Shown here: piece after piece, positions 52,699 to 60,181 of the stretch | How the letters are laid out: every line of letters starts with the position of its first letter | Position numbering within the stretch: position 1 is the stretch's first letter | Made by a program: the position numbers and the translations under genes | Notes under the pieces: generated by a model | Database searches by the model: none | Told to the model about the DNA's origin: nothing | The model's input: the letters and a program-made list of their open reading frames with translations, nothing else | Source of the DNA: Spirosoma lacussanchae | GTDB taxonomy: Bacteria; Bacteroidota; Bacteroidia; Cytophagales; Spirosomataceae | NCBI RefSeq assembly: GCF_005870035.1 | Contig: NZ_SWJG01000001.1 | Coordinates: 419,629-483,628, forward strand | Reading direction: 5' to 3' | DNA: 64,000 nt

Positions 52699-54093
52699 CT
52701 ATACCTGAATCAGCTTCCAGCGGCCGCGCCGGAACACGAGAATAGCCAGTACGGCCAGCAGCGTTTCGCTAAACGCCACCGCCCAGAATACGCCCGACGG
52801 CCCCCACTGCATCCGCTCGGCCAGCACGTAGGCCAGCGGAATCTCGACCAGCCAGAAGCATACGATGTTGATCAGCGTTGGCGTACGGGTGTCGCCTGCT
52901 CCGTTGAGGGCCTGGCTAACGACCATGCCATACGCAAAGGCGACATACCCCACGCAAAACACCCGCAAACATTCTACGGCCACGGCAACCACCCGTGGGT
53001 CATGGTCGAACAGGCCAACTACCTCATGGGCACCGAGATAAAAGCCGATGCCTACCAGCAGCAAAAACACCATGTTGCAGAAGGCAGCCCGCCATACTGA
53101 GGTTTCGGCCCGGTCGGGCTGCCCGGCGCCGAGGTTCTGACCCACCAGGGTAGCCGCTGCGTTGGCCAGGCCCCAGGACGGCAGGATGGTGAAGACCAGA
53201 ATCCGGATGGCAATGGTGTAGCCCGCCACAACCTCGCTGCCAAAGGTAGACACCAGCCGCGTCAGGAAGACCCAGCTGGCCGACCCGATCAGGAACTGTC
53301 CGGTACCGCCGGCTGCCACGCTTAGCAGGTTTCGGATAATACCCGTGTCGGGCGAGAGGTCGGCTTTCCGTACCTGCACCGAGCTACCCGTCCGCGTCAG
53401 GGCGTAGAGCTGGTACAGTACGCCCAGCGAGCGGCCGGTGGTGGTGGCTACCGCCGACCCCATTACGCCCATGGCCGGCACGGGACCAAACCCAAAGATG
53501 AACACCGGACACAGGACGATGTTAACCCCGTTGGCGATCCAGAGGGAACGCATGGCCAGCGATGCTTCTCCGGCTCCGCGTAGACTGCCGCTGAGCGTGT
53601 GGAGCAGGATAATGGCCGGGGCCGAGGCAAAGATCATGCGCGTGAAGCCCGATCCGTTAGCGACCAGCTGGGCATTGCCACCCATGAGCTGCAGGATGTT
53701 TTCGGCCAGTAACACGCCCGGTACGCCGAGCAGCACCGCCATCGTGAGCGAGACCAGGATAACCTGCCCCACCGTAGTACCGGCTTCGCGCGGGTTGCCT
53801 TCGCCTATACGCCGGGAAACGAGTGCGCTGGCGGCCGTGCTCAGACCGATGGCGATGGAGTAAACGATGGTCAGAACCGACTCGGTCAGCCCCACCGTGG
53901 CGATGGCTTCGGTACCGATGCGGGCTACGAAAAATACGTCGACCACCGCAAACAGCGACTCCATGACCATCTCCAGAATCATAGGCACCGATAGCAGAAA
54001 AATGGCCCGGTTGATACTACCGGACGTAAAATTGGTTTCCGAACCGCGCAGGGCGGCCAGAAATAACCTGAAAAATCTGGTCATTGACAGCAA
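52699..54093 (-). CDS. MATE family efflux transporter
   Basis: A 464-residue protein with twelve predicted helices in two homologous halves; the start ATG at 54093 leads into GSINRAIFLLSVPMILEMVM, typical of the NorM/DinF superfamily. Such proteins export cationic drugs or metabolites using sodium or proton gradients. The substrate cannot be read. It has a 180-base leader from a predicted promoter at 54273-54304. Confidence 0.93.
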   Translation of the reverse strand: MLSMTRFFRLFLAALRGSETNFTSGSINRAIFLLSVPMILEMVMESLFAVVDVFFVARIGTEAIATVGLTESVLTIVYSIAIGLSTAASALVSRRIGEGNPREAGTTVGQVILVSLTMAVLLGVPGVLLAENILQLMGGNAQLVANGSGFTRMIFASAPAIILLHTLSGSLRGAGEASLAMRSLWIANGVNIVLCPVFIFGFGPVPAMGVMGSAVATTTGRSLGVLYQLYALTRTGSSVQVRKADLSPDTGIIRNLLSVAAGGTGQFLIGSASWVFLTRLVSTFGSEVVAGYTIAIRILVFTILPSWGLANAAATLVGQNLGAGQPDRAETSVWRAAFCNMVFLLLVGIGFYLGAHEVVGLFDHDPRVVAVAVECLRVFCVGYVAFAYGMVVSQALNGAGDTRTPTLINIVCFWLVEIPLAYVLAERMQWGPSGVFWAVAFSETLLAVLAILVFRRGRWKLIQV

Positions 54094-54272
54094 CGGATTG
54101 ACCCATAGCCCAACCGGCTAACGGCAACCTATGGATAATGAAACATGGAAATGGCCACCCTGTCGGAAGGGTCAGCGAGGTACTGGAGGAGAGAAAGAAG
54201 ACCTGCGTAGGGTCTTAGCCGAGGAACTTTATGGGCGTTAGTGGACCGCTGGCGCGGCCGCGTTTTGCGATG

Positions 54273-54304
54273 CAAACCTACGCGTTTATTTTTTTGAAAT
54301 CCAA
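54273..54304 (-). promoter_or_regulatory. Promoter of the MATE gene
   Basis: On the minus strand, TTG (complement of 54302-54304), a 21-base spacer and a perfect TAGGTTTG box (complement of 54273-54280). The predicted start of transcription near 54267 leaves a leader of about 174 bases. The leader contains a GC-rich hairpin-prone start but no riboswitch class I recognise. Confidence 0.6.
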
Positions 54305-54362
54305 TCAGAATTGAGCCAGTGGTCTGAAACAGGCCCCTACGGCCTGAAAAAGCCTATTTGTC

Positions 54363-54890
54363 CTAGGCAGGCTGGTAGGTCATCTGAATAAATCCGGTAT
54401 CGAATGCCTGGCTGCTGACCAGCGTGAGCGGGGTCTCGGTAGCGCCGACGCCGAAGAGGGGAATACCGGCGCCGAGCACGATGGGCGCTACCGAAACGAT
54501 GAGTTCGTCGATCAGACCGGCGTTCAGCAGAAGGGTGTTGATCTGACCGCCCCCAATCAGCCAGATGCCCTGGCCGTCGGTTTGCTTCAGCGACCTGACA
54601 AACTCCACCGGGTCGTCGGCTACAAACTGAACATAGGGCGCATTGGGCCGGACCGACCGGCTGAATACGTAATTGATCTTGTCGGCGTAGGGAAACTCGC
54701 CCTCCATGCCCAGAACGACCTGATAGGTGCTGTTGCCCATCAGCGTGGTGTCGATACCGGCCAGCAGATCGTCGTAGCCGTAGTCGAGTAAATTTGGGTT
54801 GGGTATGGCTTCGAGCCAGTCGACGCGGCCATCGGGGCGGGCAATGTACCCATCGAGCGAGGTTGCGATGTAAAGAATCAGTTTCCGCAT
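54363..54890 (-). CDS. Dihydrofolate reductase / RibD C-terminal domain protein
   Basis: A 175-residue protein of the RibD_C family: LILYIATSLDGYIARPDGRVDW at the N-terminus (conserved core TSLDGYIA), LMGNSTYQVVL, IWLIGGGQIN and LIDELIVSVAPIVLGAGIPLF. Family members bind NADPH and reduce pterin- or pyrimidine-like compounds; stand-alone versions in Bacteroidota have no proven substrate. It is divergent from the Nif3-like gene with only 35 bases between. Confidence 0.9.
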   Translation of the reverse strand: MRKLILYIATSLDGYIARPDGRVDWLEAIPNPNLLDYGYDDLLAGIDTTLMGNSTYQVVLGMEGEFPYADKINYVFSRSVRPNAPYVQFVADDPVEFVRSLKQTDGQGIWLIGGGQINTLLLNAGLIDELIVSVAPIVLGAGIPLFGVGATETPLTLVSSQAFDTGFIQMTYQPA

Positions 54891-54925
54891 AACGAACTAT
54901 AGGCTGGGCAGGCAGTTAAGCAAAT

Positions 54926-55669
54926 ATGAGCGCAGAACCCTTACTTGTCAATCACATTGCCGACTATCTCGACCACGAATTCGCCACCGGGCGCTACCCG
55001 CTTAGCGAACAGGGCGGCATCGACTGCCCGTCTGACCGGCCCGTTCGTCGGCTGGGGCTGGCACTGGAGCCGTTTCCGGGCATCCTGAACTGGATTCGTG
55101 AGCAGGAACTCGACGCCCTGTGGCTGCATCGGCCCTGGCAGCTCGATGCGTCGCAGCTACCAGCGGGTCTGGCCCTGCTGCATCATCACCTGCCGTTCGA
55201 TGAAACATTGACCATGGGTCTGAATCATCGGCTGGCCCGGCTGCTGGGGGCGGCTGACCCGGTTCGGCCGCTGGGCACCAAACAGGCTACCGATGAGCGC
55301 GGGCAACTGCTGCCCCCCCGACCCGTCGGGATGCTGATCGACGTGCCCACGCGCGAATTCGACGCCCAGCTGGCCACGGTCAGCCGGGCGTTTGCCGGGT
55401 ACGACCGGGCCGAAGCCGGGCGGCATACCGATGTAACCCGGCTGGCGGTGGTTGGCGCTATGACCGATGCGCTGATCCGGCAGGCTGCCGAAGCGGGGGC
55501 CGAGCTGTACCTGACGGGTCAGTACCGCAAACCCGCGCAGGACGCCGTGAACCAGACCGGCATGGCCGTTATCGCCGTGGGCCACCGCCGAACCGAGGAG
55601 TGGGGTCTGCTGGCACTGGCTGAACTCCTGCGCGAGCGCTGGCCGGACCTGACCACCATCTGCCGCTGA
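54926..55669 (+). CDS. Nif3-like dinuclear metal protein, divergent
   Basis: A 247-residue protein of the Nif3/DUF34 family. The C-terminal half has the expected VGAMTDALIRQAAEAGAELY block, LTGQYRKPAQ, and the metal-site segment VGHRRTEEWG. In the N-terminal half the usual HHP pair is changed to LHRPW, while HHHLPFDE follows, so one metal ligand seems altered. The cellular role of the family is unsettled. Its promoter must overlap the divergent RibD-like gene. Confidence 0.82.
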   Translation: MSAEPLLVNHIADYLDHEFATGRYPLSEQGGIDCPSDRPVRRLGLALEPFPGILNWIREQELDALWLHRPWQLDASQLPAGLALLHHHLPFDETLTMGLNHRLARLLGAADPVRPLGTKQATDERGQLLPPRPVGMLIDVPTREFDAQLATVSRAFAGYDRAEAGRHTDVTRLAVVGAMTDALIRQAAEAGAELYLTGQYRKPAQDAVNQTGMAVIAVGHRRTEEWGLLALAELLRERWPDLTTICR

Positions 55670-55677
55670 CAAACCGG

Positions 55678-56496
55678 CTACGGAATCTCGCGCGGGTCGG
55701 TGGCTATGCGGGTGTTGTCGTAGAAGGTATTCATCAGGGCCATGTCCTCGTCCGAGATCGTAAAGTCCAGCACGTCCAGGTTCTCGCGGATGCGGTCGCG
55801 TTTGACTGACTTCGGTATCGTAACGACGCCGTGCTGAACCGACCAGCGTACCAGCAGCTGGTAGGTCGACTTATTGTATTTTTCGGCCAGTGCTACCAGG
55901 GGCGGGTCGTTACGTTTCTCGCCCCGGACCAGCGGAGCGTATCCCTGGAGCTGAATCGTTTTTGAACGGCAATACCCCAGCACGTCGGGCAGGTAACAGT
56001 AGGGGCTGAACTCGACCTGATTCACGGCCGGCACAACGGTAGCCTGCCCAAGCAGTTCGTCCAGATGTGGCTGGTAGTAGTTCGAAACACCGATGGCCCG
56101 CACGCGCCCGTCGGCATAGAGTTTTTCCAGCGCGCGCCAGGTGTCGAGCCGGTGCGGACTCGATGGCCAGTGGATGAGGTACAGGTCGAGCACGTCGAGC
56201 TGCAGTTTCTCCAGGCTCCGGTCAAAGGCGCGCAGGGTTGCTTCGTAGCCCTGATCGTCATCCCAGACTTTGGTGGTGATGAACACCTCACTGCGGGGGA
56301 GGTTAGCGGCCTGGAGCGCGTCGGCCACTTCGCGTTCGTTTCCGTAGGCCGAGGCCGTATCGATCAGGCGGCAGCCCGCTTCCAGGGCCCATTCTACCGC
56401 CTGCTGCACTTCACTATTGTGTTGGGGCGCATAAACGCCCAATCCCAGCAGGGGCATATCGACGCCATTATTGAGGGTAACGGATGGTATAATCAT
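55678..56496 (-). CDS. Aldo/keto reductase
   Basis: A 272-residue (beta/alpha)8 NADPH-dependent reductase, started at the ATG ending at 56496 (MIIPSVTLNNGVDMP); a further upstream ATG adds 11 residues without family support. The catalytic tetrad is visible: Asp in IDTASAYGNE with Tyr, Lys in FITTKVWD, His in YLIHWPS. IPKSVKRDRIRENLDV near the C-terminus is the NADPH-binding segment. It resembles the 2,5-diketogluconate reductase branch (AKR5). It converges with the Nif3-like gene, eight bases apart. Confidence 0.94.
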   Translation of the reverse strand: MIIPSVTLNNGVDMPLLGLGVYAPQHNSEVQQAVEWALEAGCRLIDTASAYGNEREVADALQAANLPRSEVFITTKVWDDDQGYEATLRAFDRSLEKLQLDVLDLYLIHWPSSPHRLDTWRALEKLYADGRVRAIGVSNYYQPHLDELLGQATVVPAVNQVEFSPYCYLPDVLGYCRSKTIQLQGYAPLVRGEKRNDPPLVALAEKYNKSTYQLLVRWSVQHGVVTIPKSVKRDRIRENLDVLDFTISDEDMALMNTFYDNTRIATDPREIP

Positions 56497-56628
56497 AGGG
56501 GTAAAACGGTCTTGTGTGCATAAGAGCATTGACCGATCAATAGTTCGGAAAATGAGTATATCCCAATGTCAGATGAATTCAGTATCTATGGTCTTCCGTA
56601 GATAGAGAAAGTGGATAAAAGGCCCGGT

Positions 56629-58101
56629 ATGCGACAATTTTACCTGATTGGGAGTATAGCGCTGGGATTGCTGCGGATTGGGTCGGCGCAGTCTGTTCAG
56701 TACTCGGCCGAGTTGGGTGGGTTTGGTGCGTCTTCTGCCCGGAACCCCTTCTGGCTGCGTACCAACCAATACGGTACGGTGCCGCTGCGCGGGTCGTTCG
56801 GGACGCTCCGGCTGGGTATCTCCCGCACGTATGCGCCCCGCCCCGACACCACCCGGAAAAAACGGGTCGACTGGGGGGGCGGGCTGTATGCCGTTGCCAA
56901 CGTTGGGCCGCGCCCGTCGCCTGACCAGCCAGCTTTGCTCTTGCCCGATGCCTACGTGACTGTCCGCTACCGCTGGCTGGAGTTGTTTGGCGGTAACCGG
57001 CGCGAGGTATACGGACTGGGCGATACGCTCCTAACATCGGGTTTTGTGGCCTGGTCGGGGAACGCGCTGCCTTTTCCGAAGATTCAGCTGCACATGCCGG
57101 ACTTCGTGCCGCTGGCGTTTACCCGAAACCGCATCGCTATACGGGCTGGTTATGCCCACGGCTGGCTGGTCAATAGCTACATTGAGGGCAGTTACCTGCA
57201 CCAGAAATACCTGTATGGCCGGATAGGAAGGCCGCAGGCGCGGATCAACGTATATGTTGGACTGAATCACCAGGTGCAGTGGGGCGGCCGCGCCGATTAC
57301 CTGATCGGCACCGATCTGTCGGTAGATGGTAGCCTGCCTACTTCGTTTCGGGACTACCTGTCGCTGATCACGGGCCGCTACCCGGATGCCCTGCAAAACA
57401 ACCGCTTCACCACCTTCGACGGCACCAACCGGATCGGTAATCACGTCGGTAGTTACGACCTGGCGCTGGCCTGGAACGGCCGTCAGCAGAGCTGGCTTTT
57501 GTACCACCAGCATATGTACGAAGACGCGTCGGGGCTGGCGCTGCAGAACGTGCCCGACGGGCTGACGGGATTACGGTTTCTGAACAAACAAACGAATCCG
57601 GTCCGGTTCCGGGTTGAACGGGTAGTGCTGGAGTGGCTCAGTACAACCAACCAGAGCGGAGCCACGTTCGACCAGATGGCCCGCTACCAGGGGGGCGATA
57701 ACTACTTCAACAACAGTCAGTACCGCGAAGGCTGGTCGTACCGCGGTCATACACTCGGAACGCCGTTTATTGCGCCCCGCGCGTCGTTTTCGGAGGCTGT
57801 CAACGCGTTCACCGGCGGAGGGTATTTTCCGAACAACCGGGTCAGGGTCTGGTACGGGGGGGGGAGCGGTCGTTTTCGGCGCGGCCCGCTGCTGACTACG
57901 CGACTCTCGTACAGCCGGAATTGGGGTACGTTTACGCAGCCTTACCCAACGGCATTCCGGCAGTTTTCGGGCCTGCTATCAGCGCAATGGGTGCTGCACA
58001 AAAAGGCTCCGCTGTGGCTAACAACCGCACTGGCGCTGGACCGGGGCGATTTGTTTCCAACATCAACGGGCGGCTCGATCAGTTTGAAAAAGAACTGGTA
58101 G
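56629..58101 (+). CDS. Wzi-like capsule assembly outer membrane protein
   Basis: A 490-residue protein, started at 56629 (MRQFYLIGSIALGLLRIGSAQS) to give a signal peptide; an ATG at 56611 is also possible. The sequence is rich in alternating aromatic and polar residues of a beta barrel, and motifs such as NPFWLRTNQYGTVP, QIHMPDFVPL-like (LHMPDFVPLAF) and YHQHMYEDASG resemble the Wzi/capsule assembly family of Bacteroidota. Wzi anchors capsule to the outer membrane in E. coli. It is not next to the exopolysaccharide locus but could serve it. Confidence 0.75.
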   Translation: MRQFYLIGSIALGLLRIGSAQSVQYSAELGGFGASSARNPFWLRTNQYGTVPLRGSFGTLRLGISRTYAPRPDTTRKKRVDWGGGLYAVANVGPRPSPDQPALLLPDAYVTVRYRWLELFGGNRREVYGLGDTLLTSGFVAWSGNALPFPKIQLHMPDFVPLAFTRNRIAIRAGYAHGWLVNSYIEGSYLHQKYLYGRIGRPQARINVYVGLNHQVQWGGRADYLIGTDLSVDGSLPTSFRDYLSLITGRYPDALQNNRFTTFDGTNRIGNHVGSYDLALAWNGRQQSWLLYHQHMYEDASGLALQNVPDGLTGLRFLNKQTNPVRFRVERVVLEWLSTTNQSGATFDQMARYQGGDNYFNNSQYREGWSYRGHTLGTPFIAPRASFSEAVNAFTGGGYFPNNRVRVWYGGGSGRFRRGPLLTTRLSYSRNWGTFTQPYPTAFRQFSGLLSAQWVLHKKAPLWLTTALALDRGDLFPTSTGGSISLKKNW

Positions 58102-58278
58102 GTTTGGGCGCTGCTGGGTCGGGCGGTCGTGTTTCAACCCCGTGATTCGTTTGCGTAGCCGGTTCGGTAGCCGCGCTGCCACTTTCCTGTAGGTAGGTTC
58201 GATTAGAGAAATATTAATTTTTAACCTTTTTTTAACCCGATAAAATCCAGACATCAGATTCGGTCGTATAGGCTCATG

Positions 58279-58295
58279 CAGGTTGTTGCAACCTG
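58279..58295 (+). promoter_or_regulatory. Short palindrome upstream of the DUF4394 gene
   Basis: Arms CAGGTTG and CAACCTG around TTG, 36 bases before the ATG at 58332. It could be an operator or a leader hairpin. Confidence 0.35.
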
Positions 58296-58331
58296 TTCAT
58301 GATCAATTAGTACTAGAAAAACTTTTCATCT

Positions 58332-59882
58332 ATGTCTATGCTGTACCGAACAAAGCTCCGAATGGCCGCCAGCCTGCTGGCTATTGGCTCGCTCCTGACT
58401 CTGGATTCCTGCCGCGACGCGCTACAACCCGTTGAGCCCACCGTCTCCGGTGCCCGCCTGTCGGCTAACTTTGACTTTTATGTCCTGTCGGACAACAATC
58501 AGCTGCTTAAGCTCAACACCCAGAATCCGTCGGTAAGCAGCAGCTCCATGACCATTACGGGCCTGCAAAGCGGTGAGCGGCTGGTAAGCATCGACTTCCG
58601 ACCAGCTACGGGGCAGCTGTACAGCGTTAGCAGCAACAGCCGCTTGTACGTTATCAACCTGAACAGTGGCGTAGCAACGCCCATCGGTGCCGGTCCGTTT
58701 ATGCCACCTACTAACGGCGACGCCATTGGCTTCGATTTCAACCCGACCGTTGACCGCATCCGGCTCGTAACCAACCAGGGCCAGAACCTGCGGCTCAACC
58801 CCGAAACTGGCGCTGTAGCCAACGTAGACGGCGCAATCAACGGCGTAGCGGGTGCGGCTGTTACGGCGGTTGCCTATACCAACAACCGGGCCGGTGTTAC
58901 AACTACGACCCTGTACGACATTGACCCGATTACCGACCGGCTGTACCGGCAGAACCCACCGAACGATGGTCGGCTCGAACTTGTCGGTTCGCTGGGTGTC
59001 GATATTGCCGGTACCGGTAGCTTCGACATTGGCCCGGATGGCAGCGCTATTGCTACGCTGATCAGCGGTAACACCCGTGGTCTGTATCAGATCGACCTGA
59101 CGAGCGGTGCGGCCGAGCGCCTGGGCGACCTGCCAAACGTAAGCATTGTTGGCCTGGCCATCCCGACGGAGCCGGTTGCCTACGCCGTTACGTCGTCGAA
59201 CATGCTGTGGATCTTCAACCCGATGAATCCGACGCCCATTGCCAAGCCGATTACTGGTCTGCAACCGGGTGAAGATATTTATGGAATCGACTTCCGGCCG
59301 GTTAACGGTCAACTCTACGCGCTGGGCAGCACGAGCCGGATTTATACCATCAACACGTCGAATGGCGCTGCTGTGGCGGTAGGTGCTCCGTTTAGCCCCG
59401 GTCTGACCGTAGGTGACTACGGCTTCGATTTCAACCCAACCGTTGACCGCATCCGGCTCGTTAGTAACAGCAACCAGAACCTGCGCCTGAACCCCGACAA
59501 CGGGGCTGTTGCCGCTGTAGACGGTATGCTGACCGGCTCGCTGGGTGGCGCTACCGGCGCGGCTTACACCAACAACTTTGCGGGGTCTACCACAACGACG
59601 CTGTATAGCCTCAGCAACTCTAACGGCCAGCTGTTCATCCAGAACCCGCCGAACAACGGTACGCTGGTACCCGTTGGCGGTAATGGTCTGCTGGGCCTGC
59701 CGTTCGAAGGAGCCAATGGCTTTGACATCGGTGGTACGAGCAATATTGCCTATGCTATTCTCCGGTCGAACGGCACGACCCGCCTGTACACCGTAAACCT
59801 GACCGCGCCGTCGGTTACGGCTGGCGCCATGCTGCCCGGCAACCCCACGATTCGTGGTTTCGCCGTCGGTTTAGGATTCTAA
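58332..59882 (+). CDS. DUF4394 domain lipoprotein with two repeats
   Basis: A 516-residue protein. The N-terminus (LAIGSLLTLDSCRDA) fits a lipoprotein signal. The rest is two homologous DUF4394 units of about 240 residues: each has a segment like FYVLSDNNQLLKLN or AYAVTSSNMLWIFN, then SIDFRPATGQLY / GIDFRPVNGQLY, GFDFNPTVDRIRLV (in both), NLRLNP and AVDG or NVDG. The pattern predicts a beta-propeller-like fold. The function of DUF4394 is unknown. A repeat region follows. Confidence 0.85.
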   Translation: MSMLYRTKLRMAASLLAIGSLLTLDSCRDALQPVEPTVSGARLSANFDFYVLSDNNQLLKLNTQNPSVSSSSMTITGLQSGERLVSIDFRPATGQLYSVSSNSRLYVINLNSGVATPIGAGPFMPPTNGDAIGFDFNPTVDRIRLVTNQGQNLRLNPETGAVANVDGAINGVAGAAVTAVAYTNNRAGVTTTTLYDIDPITDRLYRQNPPNDGRLELVGSLGVDIAGTGSFDIGPDGSAIATLISGNTRGLYQIDLTSGAAERLGDLPNVSIVGLAIPTEPVAYAVTSSNMLWIFNPMNPTPIAKPITGLQPGEDIYGIDFRPVNGQLYALGSTSRIYTINTSNGAAVAVGAPFSPGLTVGDYGFDFNPTVDRIRLVSNSNQNLRLNPDNGAVAAVDGMLTGSLGGATGAAYTNNFAGSTTTTLYSLSNSNGQLFIQNPPNNGTLVPVGGNGLLGLPFEGANGFDIGGTSNIAYAILRSNGTTRLYTVNLTAPSVTAGAMLPGNPTIRGFAVGLGF

Positions 59883-59911
59883 TAAATTATGGGATAACCG
59901 TTTCGGATCGA

Positions 59912-60171
59912 TCATTCCGGAATGGTTATCCCGGGTTTAAAATCCGGGCCTATTCATGGTCGGAATGGGCCGGATTTGTATTGAGGATAACCAATGAATA
60001 GGCCCGGCATTGATGCCGGGCCTATTTTTATCCCGAAATGGTCATTCCGAATAGGTTATCCCGGATTAAAATCCGGGCCTATTCATGGTCGGAGTGGGTA
60101 CGAATTCGTATTGAGGATAACCAATGAAATGGCCCGGCATCAATGCCGGGCCATTATTCATACCCAATTCC
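59912..60171. repeat. Two tandem copies of a 130-bp repeat
   Basis: Copy 1 spans about 59912-60041 and copy 2 about 60042-60171, both containing TTATCCCGG, AAAATCCGGGCCTATTCATGG, TATTGAGGATAACCAATGAA and a GC-rich hairpin. The hairpin is at 60001-60022 in copy 1 and about 60131-60152 in copy 2; the two hairpins are reverse complements of each other. Either hairpin could end transcription from the DUF4394 gene or from carB. Confidence 0.85.
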
Positions 60172-60181
60172 TCAACCAGTT

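Noticed and set aside
54094..54267. Known riboswitch in the MATE leader
   Set aside because: A GCGTAGGG-like string on the opposite strand recalled the TPP element, but the other conserved TPP segments are missing and the strand is wrong.
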